Origin: Rhodoblastus sp963828185
GTDB lineage: Bacteria > Pseudomonadota > Alphaproteobacteria > Rhizobiales > Beijerinckiaceae
DNA: 64,000 bases
Direction: 5' to 3'
NCBI GenBank assembly: GCA_963828185.1
Contig: CAWHDV010000019.1
Span: 62,001 to 126,000, forward strand
Position numbers and translations under genes: made by a program. Under the pieces are notes generated by a model that was given only the letters and a program-made list of their open reading frames with translations, ran no database searches and was not told where the DNA came from. This document shows positions 25,692-34,018 of the stretch, one piece after another; within the stretch, counting starts at the first letter, position 1; each line of letters starts with the position of its first letter.

Positions 25692-25979
25692 CACACAAAC
25701 TCCAGAGTGAGGCCCGTGTCGGGGCCCTTCTGAAGTGATTTAGATCCGTAAAGGTAATTAGAGTGTAAAAATAAATGGTTTATGCAAATTATGGATTGTG
25801 ATGCGCGCAAGGCAAAGATTGAATTAAGGTTGTTCTGGTGTGTTTAATAAAATACCGACAAGTCATATTTGTTAAGTTACCGAATATATTGTTATTTTTT
25901 CTTAAATTTGCGCAGCAAACCGCATGATTATTTTGGTTAATAGGCGTTTAATAAATGATCTTGTCGCGTGTGCGCGGCG

Positions 25980-26240
25980 TCAATCGGCGCTGGGCAAGCG
26001 GCGCATGGTGAATTCGATGCTGCCATCGTCGAGTTCGCGCCAGGATTCGATCTCCGTCATGTAGGCGGCCTTCGGGAAGCGGCTGAACCATTCGCGGGCT
26101 TTTTCGCGCGCCTTTTCACGCGGCAAAGTGAAAGATTCGCGGCGGAAACCGTCGGAGGCCTGACGCACGGAGGAAAGCCGCGACAGCTTATCCGCCGCGC
26201 GGGTTGCGAGATCGCCGGGATTTTTCCGCTCAATGGGCAT
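25980..26240 (-). CDS. Conserved hypothetical protein, 86 residues
   Basis: A small soluble, charged protein ('REKAREKAREWFSRFPKAAYMTEIESW', 'DDGSIEFTMRRLP'). No signal peptide, membrane helix or known motif is seen. It lies 67 bases downstream of the CCA-transferase gene on the same strand, so it may be the last gene of that cluster. I believe it is a real gene because of its balanced composition and its position, but the function is unknown. Confidence 0.6.
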   Translation of the reverse strand: MPIERKNPGDLATRAADKLSRLSSVRQASDGFRRESFTLPREKAREKAREWFSRFPKAAYMTEIESWRELDDGSIEFTMRRLPSAD

Positions 26241-26307
26241 GGCCTTCCCCGCCGGGATTAAACCACCAAAGCACGTTCGCGAAAAGTGGGGCCAGCTCCC
26301 CGAATCG

Positions 26308-27582
26308 TTAGTGACGCGGCCGCGTCCAGCGCGTCTCGTCCTGCGGCGCGGCGCCGGCCGTGTCGATCAGCCGCGCGATGGTTTGCGGATCTTCCGGGAA
26401 ACCGGCGCGTATCCATAGCGCCTGCAGGCGTTTCAGCGCGCCGCCCAATCCCGCGCCCTGCGCCAGTCCGCGCGCGATGAGGTCGGTGGCGGCGAAAGGG
26501 GGCCGTGGCGCGGGCGTATCGCGCAGGAAGGCGTCGGCGTGGGCGAAATCCGGGTCGTCGGGCGCGGCGCCGCTTTCCGCATGGATCAGCGCCAGGGCGT
26601 CGCGCGCCGCCTGGGCGCCATGCAGGAACAGCGCCTCGCGCAGCATCGCCGGCTCCGGCGCCTGGGTCGCGCCATGCCAGGCGGGCAAGGCTTTGGCCAT
26701 GACGGCGAGTCGGCGCTTTTGCGCGTTCGACAGGCGCAGGGCCTCGGCGAGGCTTTCCGCGTCGGCTTCATTGTGCAAGGCGAGCGCGGCCAGCATCAGC
26801 AGCGGATCGGATAATTTTCGCGCGCCAAGGATTCGGTCAAGTCGGACCATCCGGGCCGGCCAGGGCGCGACGCCGAGATAGGCGAGAAGCCCGGCCCCCG
26901 ACATGGCGGCGATGACGAATTCCGCCCGCCTCGCCGCCAGGATTTTCAGCGTTTCGGCGCCGATTCTTTCGCGCGACAGGGTTCTCAGTCCAGCGCGCGA
27001 GCCGATGCAGGCGTCGAAACCCGCCGCGTCCAGCGCGCCGTCGCCATAGGCGGCCGAAAAGCGGAAGAAGCGTAGGATGCGCAGAAAATCCTCGGCGATG
27101 CGCCTTTCCGGCGCGCCGATGAAGCGGACGCGCCGCGCCGCCAGGTCGTCGAGGCCGCCGGCATAGTCGTAAAGCCTTCCCTGCGCATCGACGGACAAGG
27201 CGTTGACGGTGAAGTCTCTCCGCAGGGCGTCGGTTTCGAAATCGCGGCCAAACCGCACCTTCGCCCTCCGCCCGTCCGTTTCCACGTCCTCGCGCAGGGA
27301 AGTCACCTCGAAATGGGTTCCATCGAACACGATGGTCAGCGTGCCGTGCTCGATCCCGGTCGGAACCACGCGCAGGCCGGCTTTTTCGGCTTTTTCGGCG
27401 ATTGTTTGCGGCAAGGCTGCGGCGGCGAGGTCGATGTCGGCGATATCCGCGCCGAGCAGCGCGTTGCGCACGGCGCCGCCGACGACGCGCACCTCTTCGC
27501 CCTCGAGCGCCTTGAACAGCTTTTGCAGCGCGGGCCGGGAGAGCAGCTTGGCGATCGCCGCTTGTGAAGGATCGGGCTTCAC
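26308..27582 (-). CDS. cca: CCA tRNA nucleotidyltransferase / poly(A) polymerase family
   Basis: A 424-residue class II nucleotidyltransferase. Motifs: 'RVVGGAVRNALLG' (~32), 'DIADIDLAAAALP' with the metal-binding DxD (~47), 'RRDFTVNALSVDAQG' (~120) and 'AEDFLRILRFFRFSAAYG' (~163), the signature of the tRNA nucleotidyltransferase/poly(A) polymerase family. In alphaproteobacteria this single enzyme normally adds the 3' CCA to tRNA. The GTG start overlaps the stop of the preceding small membrane protein gene (GTGA), implying translational coupling. Confidence 0.92.
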   Translation of the reverse strand: MKPDPSQAAIAKLLSRPALQKLFKALEGEEVRVVGGAVRNALLGADIADIDLAAAALPQTIAEKAEKAGLRVVPTGIEHGTLTIVFDGTHFEVTSLREDVETDGRRAKVRFGRDFETDALRRDFTVNALSVDAQGRLYDYAGGLDDLAARRVRFIGAPERRIAEDFLRILRFFRFSAAYGDGALDAAGFDACIGSRAGLRTLSRERIGAETLKILAARRAEFVIAAMSGAGLLAYLGVAPWPARMVRLDRILGARKLSDPLLMLAALALHNEADAESLAEALRLSNAQKRRLAVMAKALPAWHGATQAPEPAMLREALFLHGAQAARDALALIHAESGAAPDDPDFAHADAFLRDTPAPRPPFAATDLIARGLAQGAGLGGALKRLQALWIRAGFPEDPQTIARLIDTAGAAPQDETRWTRPRH

Positions 27583-27842
27583 TGGAAATGTCCCGTCGTC
27601 AGGCGGCCATTCTTGTCGATATGCGCCGGAATATAGACGCCCCCGTCGGTTCCGCTGAGAAAGCCGATGGCGAGAAAGCCGCCGATCGCCAGCAGCAGGC
27701 CGGCGAGCGTCAGCCAGGACACGGCGCTGCGCGACCAGTGCTCGACGACAAGGGGATGGCGCGCGCGGAACAGGAGGAAAAGCGCGTAAAGCAGGAAGGG
27801 CGCGGCGAACAGCCCAAAGGAGTCCAGGAACGAACGCGCCAT
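27579..27842 (-). CDS. Small two-helix membrane protein (DUF6111-like)
   Basis: An 87-residue membrane protein with two hydrophobic segments (about 8-26 and 40-62) and a short polar tail containing 'GVYIPAHIDKNGRL'. I recall this type between the Nudix and CCA-transferase genes of Hyphomicrobiales (DUF6111), but the family number is from memory. It starts one base after the Nudix stop and its own stop overlaps the CCA-transferase start, so the three are one operon. Confidence 0.75.
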   Translation of the reverse strand: MARSFLDSFGLFAAPFLLYALFLLFRARHPLVVEHWSRSAVSWLTLAGLLLAIGGFLAIGFLSGTDGGVYIPAHIDKNGRLTTGHFQ

Positions 27843-28481
27843 CTAGCGATAAAGCCTTTCGTAGAGATTGCGGATCATCCCCGCCGTCGCGCCCCAGATA
27901 TAACGGTTTTCATAGGGCATGGCGTAAAATTGCCGTTCTTTCCCCTGCCAAAGGCGCCTCTCTCGCTGGTGGTTGGCGGCGTCCATCAGGAACGACAGCG
28001 GCGTCTCGAACACTTCGTCCACCTCTTGCCGGTTGAGCTTGAGCGCCAGCGGCGGGCGCACTAGCCCGACGAGCGGAAAGATGCGAAAGCCGGTCGAGGT
28101 CTGGTAGGGGTCGAGACAGCCGAGGATGTCGATTTTGTCGCGCGCCAGGCCGATTTCCTCCTCCGCCTCGCGCAAGGCGGCGGCGAGGGGCGATTCGCCC
28201 GGCTCGATCTTGCCGCCGGGAAAGGCGACCTGGCCGGAATGATCGCGCAGGGCGGCGGCGCGCAGCGTCAGCAAGAGTGTTGCGCCGCTCTCATGCGCGA
28301 TGATTGGCGCCAGCACGGCGGCGGGCCGCGCCGGCTCCGGGATGAGCGCCGCCTCATCGGGCGGCGGCGCGTTGAGGCGGTGATCGCCGTGATGCGGCCG
28401 CGCCGCCGGATCGAAGGCGCCCTCCGGCCAATCCTGCCTCAGGTTTTTCCGCGCGAGGGCGCAAAAGTCCTCGGACCTCAT
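27843..28481 (-). CDS. Nudix hydrolase, probable CoA pyrophosphatase
   Basis: A 212-residue Nudix protein. The Nudix box is complete: 'GKIEPGESPLAAALREAEEEIG' spans about 96-117 with the metal-binding Glu cluster. The preceding 'LRDHSGQVAFPGG' segment is the extra signature of the NudL/CoA pyrophosphatase group, which cleaves CoA to phosphopantetheine and 3',5'-ADP. Its start overlaps the DUF1285 stop by four bases (ATGA). Confidence 0.9.
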   Translation of the reverse strand: MRSEDFCALARKNLRQDWPEGAFDPAARPHHGDHRLNAPPPDEAALIPEPARPAAVLAPIIAHESGATLLLTLRAAALRDHSGQVAFPGGKIEPGESPLAAALREAEEEIGLARDKIDILGCLDPYQTSTGFRIFPLVGLVRPPLALKLNRQEVDEVFETPLSFLMDAANHQRERRLWQGKERQFYAMPYENRYIWGATAGMIRNLYERLYR

Positions 28482-29104
28482 GTCAGGCCGGCCAGCTCGC
28501 GCATGGGCGCCATGACGAAGAAGGCGCCGGCGGAGGAGACGCCGAAAAATTCCTCGCCATCGATGCGCCGCGGCTCGCCCCAGGCGACGAGATCGTAGAA
28601 CAGCGCCCGCTTCACCAGCGCCCAGAGATCGCCGCGCACCAGCGCATAGGGCTTCAACCCACAGCTTTCGCCGGGCAGGAATTTCAGCGGGTTGTTTTCC
28701 GAAATCTCGACCCAGTCATCGACATTGGTCCGCAGCCGCAAGACTTGGCGTTCCCCTTCGCCTTCGCGGCAAAGCTCGACGCCGAGGAAGGGCGCGTCCT
28801 CGACCACGATGCCGACCCGCTCGACCGGCGTCACCAGCACGAAACGCTCGGGGTCCTTGCGCAGCACCCCGGCGAACAGGCTCACCAGCGCCGGACGGCC
28901 GATCGGCGTGCCATTGTAGAACCACGTCCCGTCGCGGGCGATGCGCATGTCGATCTCGCCGCAATAGGGCGGGTTCCACAGATGCACGGGCGCCGGTCCG
29001 CGCGTCTTTTGCGCCGCCTCGAGGCCGCGCAGAGGCTGGGGCGGCAAATTTCCGTCGTTCAATTGTCCGTCTCCCGATCCGCCTGCGTCATGATTTGGCG
29101 CCAA
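28478..29104 (-). CDS. DUF1285 domain protein
   Basis: A protein of up to 208 residues. The core from 'WNPPYCGEIDMRIARDGTWFYNGTPI' to 'GRPALVSLFAGVLRKD' and 'FLGVELCREGEGE' matches DUF1285 proteins, whose biochemical role is unknown. Two TTG starts are possible: 29104, or 29062, which has GGGAG eight bases upstream. No ATG precedes the conserved core. It leads the minus-strand operon DUF1285-Nudix-small membrane protein-CCA transferase and is divergent from the MoxR operon. Confidence 0.85.
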   Translation of the reverse strand: MAPNHDAGGSGDGQLNDGNLPPQPLRGLEAAQKTRGPAPVHLWNPPYCGEIDMRIARDGTWFYNGTPIGRPALVSLFAGVLRKDPERFVLVTPVERVGIVVEDAPFLGVELCREGEGERQVLRLRTNVDDWVEISENNPLKFLPGESCGLKPYALVRGDLWALVKRALFYDLVAWGEPRRIDGEEFFGVSSAGAFFVMAPMRELAGLT

Positions 29105-29238
29105 TTTCGCCGCCTAACATGAACGCGGCGCCTTTTATCGGGTTCTATGCAAGATCGAGCCAACCTATAATGTAGTCGGCGGCCGGGCAATCGTTCAAGC
29201 ATGGCTCGTCAGCGGACCGCAACAGGAGAAGAACTGGC

Positions 29239-30258
29239 ATGAATGCCGAACCCGCCCTCCGGGCCGACATCAATACAATGAGCGAGAGCCAGATCGAGCA
29301 AAAGGCTGAAAACGCGCTCGAATCGCTTGGCGCGGCGCGCTCGGCCATCGGCGAGGCGGTCTTCGGCCAGGACCTGGTGGTCGAGGAGGCGCTGGTGACG
29401 ATCCTGTCCGGCGGCCACGCCCTGTTCGTCGGCGCGCCGGGTCTGGCGAAAACCTTGCTGGTCGATACGCTCGGCCGCGTGCTCGGGCTTGACGCCAATC
29501 GCGTGCAATTCACCCCCGATCTCATGCCGACCGACATTCTCGGCTCGGAAGTGCTGGAGGAAAGCGCCGATCACCAACGCGCCTTCCGCTTCATCAAGGG
29601 GCCGATTTTCGCGCAATTGCTGATGGCCGACGAAATCAACCGCGCCAGTCCGCGCACCCAGTCGGCGCTTTTGCAGGCGATGCAGGAGTACCACGTCACC
29701 ATCGCCGGGGCGCGCTATGACCTGCCGCGGCCCTTTCACGTGCTGGCGACGCAGAACCCGCTGGAGCAGGAGGGCACTTACCCCTTGCCGGAAGCGCAGC
29801 TCGACCGTTTCCTCATGCAGATCGACGTGCCTTATCCCGAGCGCGCAGCGGAACGGCGCATCCTGATCGAGACCACCGGCCAGGCGCGTCCCAAACCCCC
29901 GCGCGTGATCGACGCGGCGGGGCTGATGGACATCCAGGCGCTGGTGCGCCTGATGCCGGTCGGCGCGGCGATCGTCGAATGCATTCTCGACCTTGTCCGC
30001 GCGGTGCGGCCGGGCGAGGGCGATCCGGAGTTGACGCGCCACATTTCCTGGGGACCCGGCCCGCGCGCCGCGCAATCGCTGATGTTGGCCTGCCGCGCCC
30101 GCGCCCTGACGCAGGGACGGCTCGCGCCGGGCAAGGCCGACGTGCTGGCGCTCGCGGCGCCCGTCCTCAAGCACCGCATGGCGCTGACCTACAGCGCCCG
30201 CGCCGACGGCGAAACCATCGCCGCCGTCATCGACCGGCTCACGCGAAAATTCAGTTGA
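29239..30258 (+). CDS. MoxR-family AAA+ ATPase
   Basis: A 339-residue AAA+ ATPase. Walker A 'GAPGLAKT' (~70), Walker B 'LLMADEIN' (~131), sensor 1 'VLATQNPLEQEGTYPLPEAQLDRF' and the C-terminal lid. MoxR proteins act as chaperones that mature metal-containing or surface complexes, usually with DUF58/VWA partners, as here. It is the first gene of a four-gene operon; its TGA shares a base with the next ATG (TGATG). Confidence 0.95.
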   Translation: MNAEPALRADINTMSESQIEQKAENALESLGAARSAIGEAVFGQDLVVEEALVTILSGGHALFVGAPGLAKTLLVDTLGRVLGLDANRVQFTPDLMPTDILGSEVLEESADHQRAFRFIKGPIFAQLLMADEINRASPRTQSALLQAMQEYHVTIAGARYDLPRPFHVLATQNPLEQEGTYPLPEAQLDRFLMQIDVPYPERAAERRILIETTGQARPKPPRVIDAAGLMDIQALVRLMPVGAAIVECILDLVRAVRPGEGDPELTRHISWGPGPRAAQSLMLACRARALTQGRLAPGKADVLALAAPVLKHRMALTYSARADGETIAAVIDRLTRKFS

Positions 30259-31178
30259 TGCCCGACGCCTTCGCCTTCCTTCCGTCCAAAGCCGCTCGAC
30301 CCGATCCCGACAAGCGGCGGCGGGCGCTCGACCTCGCGCGGCGGCTGCCGGCGCTGGCGCTCGCAGCCAGACAGGCGGCCGCCTCGTTGCAGACGGGGCT
30401 GCATGGCCGCAGGCGGTCGGGCGCGGGCGAGAATTTCTGGCAGTTCCGCCCCTTCATCGCGGGCGAGGCGGCGCAGAACGTCGACTGGCGCCGCTCGGCG
30501 CGCGACGACCGGCTCTACGTGCGCGAAAGGGAATGGGAGGCGGCGCAGGTCCTGTGGGTCTGGGGCGATCTTTCCGGTTCGATGAATTACCAGTCCACCC
30601 TGGCCTTCCAATCAAAAATCGACCGCGCGCTGATCCTGACGCTGGCGCTCGCCGATTTGACCGTCCGCGCCGGCGAGCGCACCGGCTGGCTCGGCCTGTC
30701 CCCGCTGATTTCCGCGCGCGACATCGTTGATCGCCTCTCGGTGGCGCTGATCGCCGAAGCGCGCCGCAACGGTGACGATTTCGATGATTTGCCGCAGGCC
30801 CCGCCGCTCAAGCCGCGTGAAAAGGCGGTGCTGGTCGGCGATTTCCTGGTCGATCCGGAAAAGTTCGCGGCTGCGCTGAAAAAGCTCGCGGCCCAGGGCG
30901 CGCGCGGCCATGCGCTGATGGTCTATGATCCGGCGGAAGAATCGTTTCCCTTCGCTGGCCAGACCGAATTCTTCGACGAGGCGGGATCGATGCTGCGCGC
31001 CGGACGGGCGGAGGATTACGCGGGCGTCTATCGCCAGAGGCTCGAGGCGCATCGCGAGGCGCTTGCGCGGGCGGCGCGGGCGCAGGGCTGGACCTTCGCC
31101 CTGCACGCGACCGACCGGCCCGCCGCCGAGGCGCTGCTTCACCTGCGGCTGGCGCTGACCGCGGACGGCGCGAGATGA
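30258..31178 (+). CDS. DUF58 domain protein (MoxR partner)
   Basis: A 306-residue protein with the DUF58 signature 'GENFWQFRPFIAGEAAQNVDWRRSARDDRLYVRERE' at about 55-90 and a VWA-like region starting 'VLWVWGDLSGSMNY', where Asp-x-Ser-x-Ser is partly kept as 'DLSGS'. Partners of MoxR ATPases of this type are thought to be adaptors or clients. Its start overlaps the MoxR stop and its end overlaps the next start (ATGA), so the operon is translationally coupled. The frame extends upstream, but the ATG at 30258 is the proper start. Confidence 0.92.
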   Translation: MPDAFAFLPSKAARPDPDKRRRALDLARRLPALALAARQAAASLQTGLHGRRRSGAGENFWQFRPFIAGEAAQNVDWRRSARDDRLYVREREWEAAQVLWVWGDLSGSMNYQSTLAFQSKIDRALILTLALADLTVRAGERTGWLGLSPLISARDIVDRLSVALIAEARRNGDDFDDLPQAPPLKPREKAVLVGDFLVDPEKFAAALKKLAAQGARGHALMVYDPAEESFPFAGQTEFFDEAGSMLRAGRAEDYAGVYRQRLEAHREALARAARAQGWTFALHATDRPAAEALLHLRLALTADGAR

Positions 31179-33955
31179 GCCTGTTGTCGCTCGCCTTCGC
31201 TCAACCCTGGGTCCTGCTGGCGCTGGCCGGCGCGCCGCTGCTCTATCTGCTGCTGCGGGTGACGCCGCCGCCGCCGGCGCGCATACCCTTTCCGCCGCTG
31301 CAACTCATCCTCGACCTGAAAAAACCCGACGCCACGCCGGCGCGCACGCCGCTCTGGCTTTTGCTGCTGCGGATGGCGCTGGCGGCGCTGGTCATCCTCG
31401 CCATGGCCGGGCCGGTCCTCATGCCCAATGGCCTTCCCGCGACGAACAAGGGGCCGCTGCTGCTGCTGGTCGATGATTTCTGGCCTGCGGCCCCGGACTG
31501 GTCGTTGCGGGTCAAAGCCGCCGAGGCGCGGCTCGAACAGCAGGGACGGATCGGCCAGCCGGCGGCCGTCATGGCGCTGTCGGACCCGGCCCAACCGCCC
31601 CAACCGGGGGAATTTTCCACGGCGGTTGCGCGTCTGCGCGCCCTGTCGCCGAAACCATACCTTCCCGCCCGCATGCCGGCGCTGGCGGCGATCGCGCAAT
31701 TCCTGCGCGCCAACAAGACGACGCAGGTGGTCTGGCTGAGCGACGGACTGGCGGAGTCGGATGGCCAGAAATTCGCCGAAAAGCTCGCTTCGATCGCGCC
31801 GGACATGGAATTCCTGCATGCGCCCCGCGCGCAACGCGTCATCAGCGGCGCCGACAATCAAGCGCAGGCGATGGAGATCCATCTGTTGCGCGCGACCGGT
31901 CACGGCGACGCCAGGGGCAAGGTCCGCGCCCTGGACGCCAAGGGCGCGCCGCTCGGCGACGCCGCTTTCGATTTTGGCCCGGGACTGGAGGCCAAGGCCC
32001 GGCTCGATCTGCCGATCCAGTTGCGCAACGAGGCGGCGCGGCTCGAGATTTTAGGTGAATCCTCGGCCGGCGGCGTCTTCCTGCTCGACGCCGGGGCGCG
32101 TCGGCGCCGCGTCGGCCTGATCTCGGGCGAGACGAGCGATCAGCCTTTCCTGTCGCCGCTGCATTATCTGCGCGACGCCCTGTCGCCGTTTGCCGACCTG
32201 CGCGAGCCGAAACCGGGCGATCCCAACCCGCTCGTCCATCTGATCGACGAGGGCGTCGACGTGCTGATCCTCGCCGACTCGAGCGTCGCCGCGCCCGAGT
32301 TGCGCAAGAAGCTCGACGATTTCCTGGCGGCGGGCGGGACAATCCTGCGCTTCGCCGGTCCGCGCCTCGCCGCGAAAAGCGACGATTTCGTCCCCGTGCG
32401 GCTGCGGCGGGGCGGGCGCACGCTCGGCGGCGCGCTGTCATGGGAAAGGCCGAAACCTCTCGCGCCATTCGGCGAAAAGAGCCCGTTTTTCGGCCTGAAG
32501 GCGCCGGCCGAAGTGACGGTTTCGCGCCAGGTGCTGGCCGAACCCGAAGAGGGTCTTGCCGCGAAGACCTGGGCCAGGCTGGCCGATGGAACGCCGCTGG
32601 TCACGGCGGAGCGGCGCAGGCCGGGCCTGCTCGTCCTGTTCCATGTCACGGCGGACGCAAGCTGGTCGAACCTGCCCTTGTCCGGCGTCTTCGTCGACAT
32701 GCTGCGCAAGATCGTCGATCTCTCGGCCCTGGTCGGCAAAGGCGCCTCGACAGGCGCGACAACGGCGCAGGCGGCGCTGCCGCCGCTGCGCACACTTGAT
32801 GGCTTCGGTCGGCTCGGCGCGCCCTCGGCGCTGGTCAAGCCGCTGCAAATCAAGGGGCAACCCGCAGTGGACGAGAGCCATCCGCCGGGCTTTTACGGCG
32901 CGGCCGAGGCGCCGCGCGCGCTCAATGCGGTCGCGGCCAACTGGCGCCCGACTCCGCTCGATCTCGCCGGCCTGAAAGTGAAGCAGTCGGAACTGACCGA
33001 GCCGCAGCCAATCGATCTGCGGCCGCCCTTGCTGATCGTCGCTTTCCTGCTGGCGCTCGCGGACTTGCTCGCGGTGCTGGCGCTTGGCGGCCGCTGGCGC
33101 CGGCAGGCCGGCCCGGCGATCGCCGCGCTCGCCCTGTTCGTGGCGCTCGGTGCCGCCGCGCCGCCGGCGAGGGCGCAAAGCACGCCGCCCGGCGGCGCCC
33201 CAAAGATCACGCAAAAGGACATTGCGGCGGCCCTGACCACCAAGCTCGGCTATGTCGTCACCGGCGACGCGCGGGCCGACCAGATCAGCCGCGAAGGCCT
33301 GGCCTCGCTGTCGGAAGTGCTGGGCCAGCGGACGGCGCTGGTCCCCGGCGCGCCGCAGGCGATCGATCCGGCGCATGACGAACTGGCCTTCTATCCCATG
33401 CTTTACTGGCCGATCAGCCCCGACCGGCCGCAGCCGGGCGCGGACGTGGCGCGCCGCATCGGCGCCTACATGAAACAGGGCGGGCTGATGCTGTTCGACA
33501 CGCGCGACGCGGACATGCAGGTCGAGGGAGGCGGCCGCACGGCCGCTCAGGCCTGGCTCAAGACCTTCCTTGCCGATATCGACCTGCCGCCGCTCGAAGT
33601 CCTGCCCAGGGATCATGTGGTCACCCGGACCTTCTATCTTCTCGATGGTTTCGTCGGCCGCACCGAAACCGGGCCGACCTATATCGAGGCCCTGCCGCCG
33701 GAGAAGGAAGGGGAAAACCGGCCCGCCCGCGCCGGCGACGGCGTGTCGCCGATCATCATCGCCTCCAACGACCTGGCGGCGGCCTGGGCCGGGGATGCGT
33801 CCGGCGAGGGCCTTTATTCGCTGGAGCCCGGCGATCCGCGCCAACGTGAAATGGCGCTGCGCGGCGGCGTCAACATCGTGATGTACACACTGACCGGCAA
33901 TTACAAGGCCGACCAGGTGCATGTGCGTGAACTGCTGGAAAGGCTCGGTCATTGA
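31175..33955 (+). CDS. BatA-N-terminal/DUF4159 membrane protein
   Basis: A 926-residue protein. The N-terminus has the double-membrane-helix BatA region (helices about 10-28 and 60-80, 'FAQPWVLLALAGAPLLYLLLRV'), followed by a periplasmic or cytosolic VWA/Rossmann-like region ('LLLLVDDFWPAAPDW', 'TQVVWLSDGLAESD'), further helices around 620-665 and a C-terminal DUF4159 domain (about 690-926, 'AFYPMLYWPISPDRPQPG', 'GGLMLFDTRDAD'). It is the third gene of the MoxR operon. Such proteins are membrane components of the MoxR/DUF58 system with unknown mechanism. The last codons lie in the first copy of a 20-base tandem repeat. Confidence 0.9.
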   Translation: MSLLSLAFAQPWVLLALAGAPLLYLLLRVTPPPPARIPFPPLQLILDLKKPDATPARTPLWLLLLRMALAALVILAMAGPVLMPNGLPATNKGPLLLLVDDFWPAAPDWSLRVKAAEARLEQQGRIGQPAAVMALSDPAQPPQPGEFSTAVARLRALSPKPYLPARMPALAAIAQFLRANKTTQVVWLSDGLAESDGQKFAEKLASIAPDMEFLHAPRAQRVISGADNQAQAMEIHLLRATGHGDARGKVRALDAKGAPLGDAAFDFGPGLEAKARLDLPIQLRNEAARLEILGESSAGGVFLLDAGARRRRVGLISGETSDQPFLSPLHYLRDALSPFADLREPKPGDPNPLVHLIDEGVDVLILADSSVAAPELRKKLDDFLAAGGTILRFAGPRLAAKSDDFVPVRLRRGGRTLGGALSWERPKPLAPFGEKSPFFGLKAPAEVTVSRQVLAEPEEGLAAKTWARLADGTPLVTAERRRPGLLVLFHVTADASWSNLPLSGVFVDMLRKIVDLSALVGKGASTGATTAQAALPPLRTLDGFGRLGAPSALVKPLQIKGQPAVDESHPPGFYGAAEAPRALNAVAANWRPTPLDLAGLKVKQSELTEPQPIDLRPPLLIVAFLLALADLLAVLALGGRWRRQAGPAIAALALFVALGAAAPPARAQSTPPGGAPKITQKDIAAALTTKLGYVVTGDARADQISREGLASLSEVLGQRTALVPGAPQAIDPAHDELAFYPMLYWPISPDRPQPGADVARRIGAYMKQGGLMLFDTRDADMQVEGGGRTAAQAWLKTFLADIDLPPLEVLPRDHVVTRTFYLLDGFVGRTETGPTYIEALPPEKEGENRPARAGDGVSPIIIASNDLAAAWAGDASGEGLYSLEPGDPRQREMALRGGVNIVMYTLTGNYKADQVHVRELLERLGH

Positions 33956-34018
33956 AGAAAAGGCTCGGTCATTGACGAAAAGGTTTGGTCATTGAAGAAA
34001 AGGTTTGGACATTGACTG
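33941..34018. repeat. Four tandem copies of a 20-base unit at a gene junction
   Basis: The unit aggctcggtcattgaagaaa is repeated four times in perfect 20-base phase (33941, 33961, 33981, 34001), with few substitutions; the last copy ends imperfectly. Copy 1 holds the last codons and stop of the DUF4159 gene; copy 4 holds the probable TTG start of the next gene, and each copy carries a GAAAAGG-like Shine-Dalgarno stretch. Confidence 0.9.
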
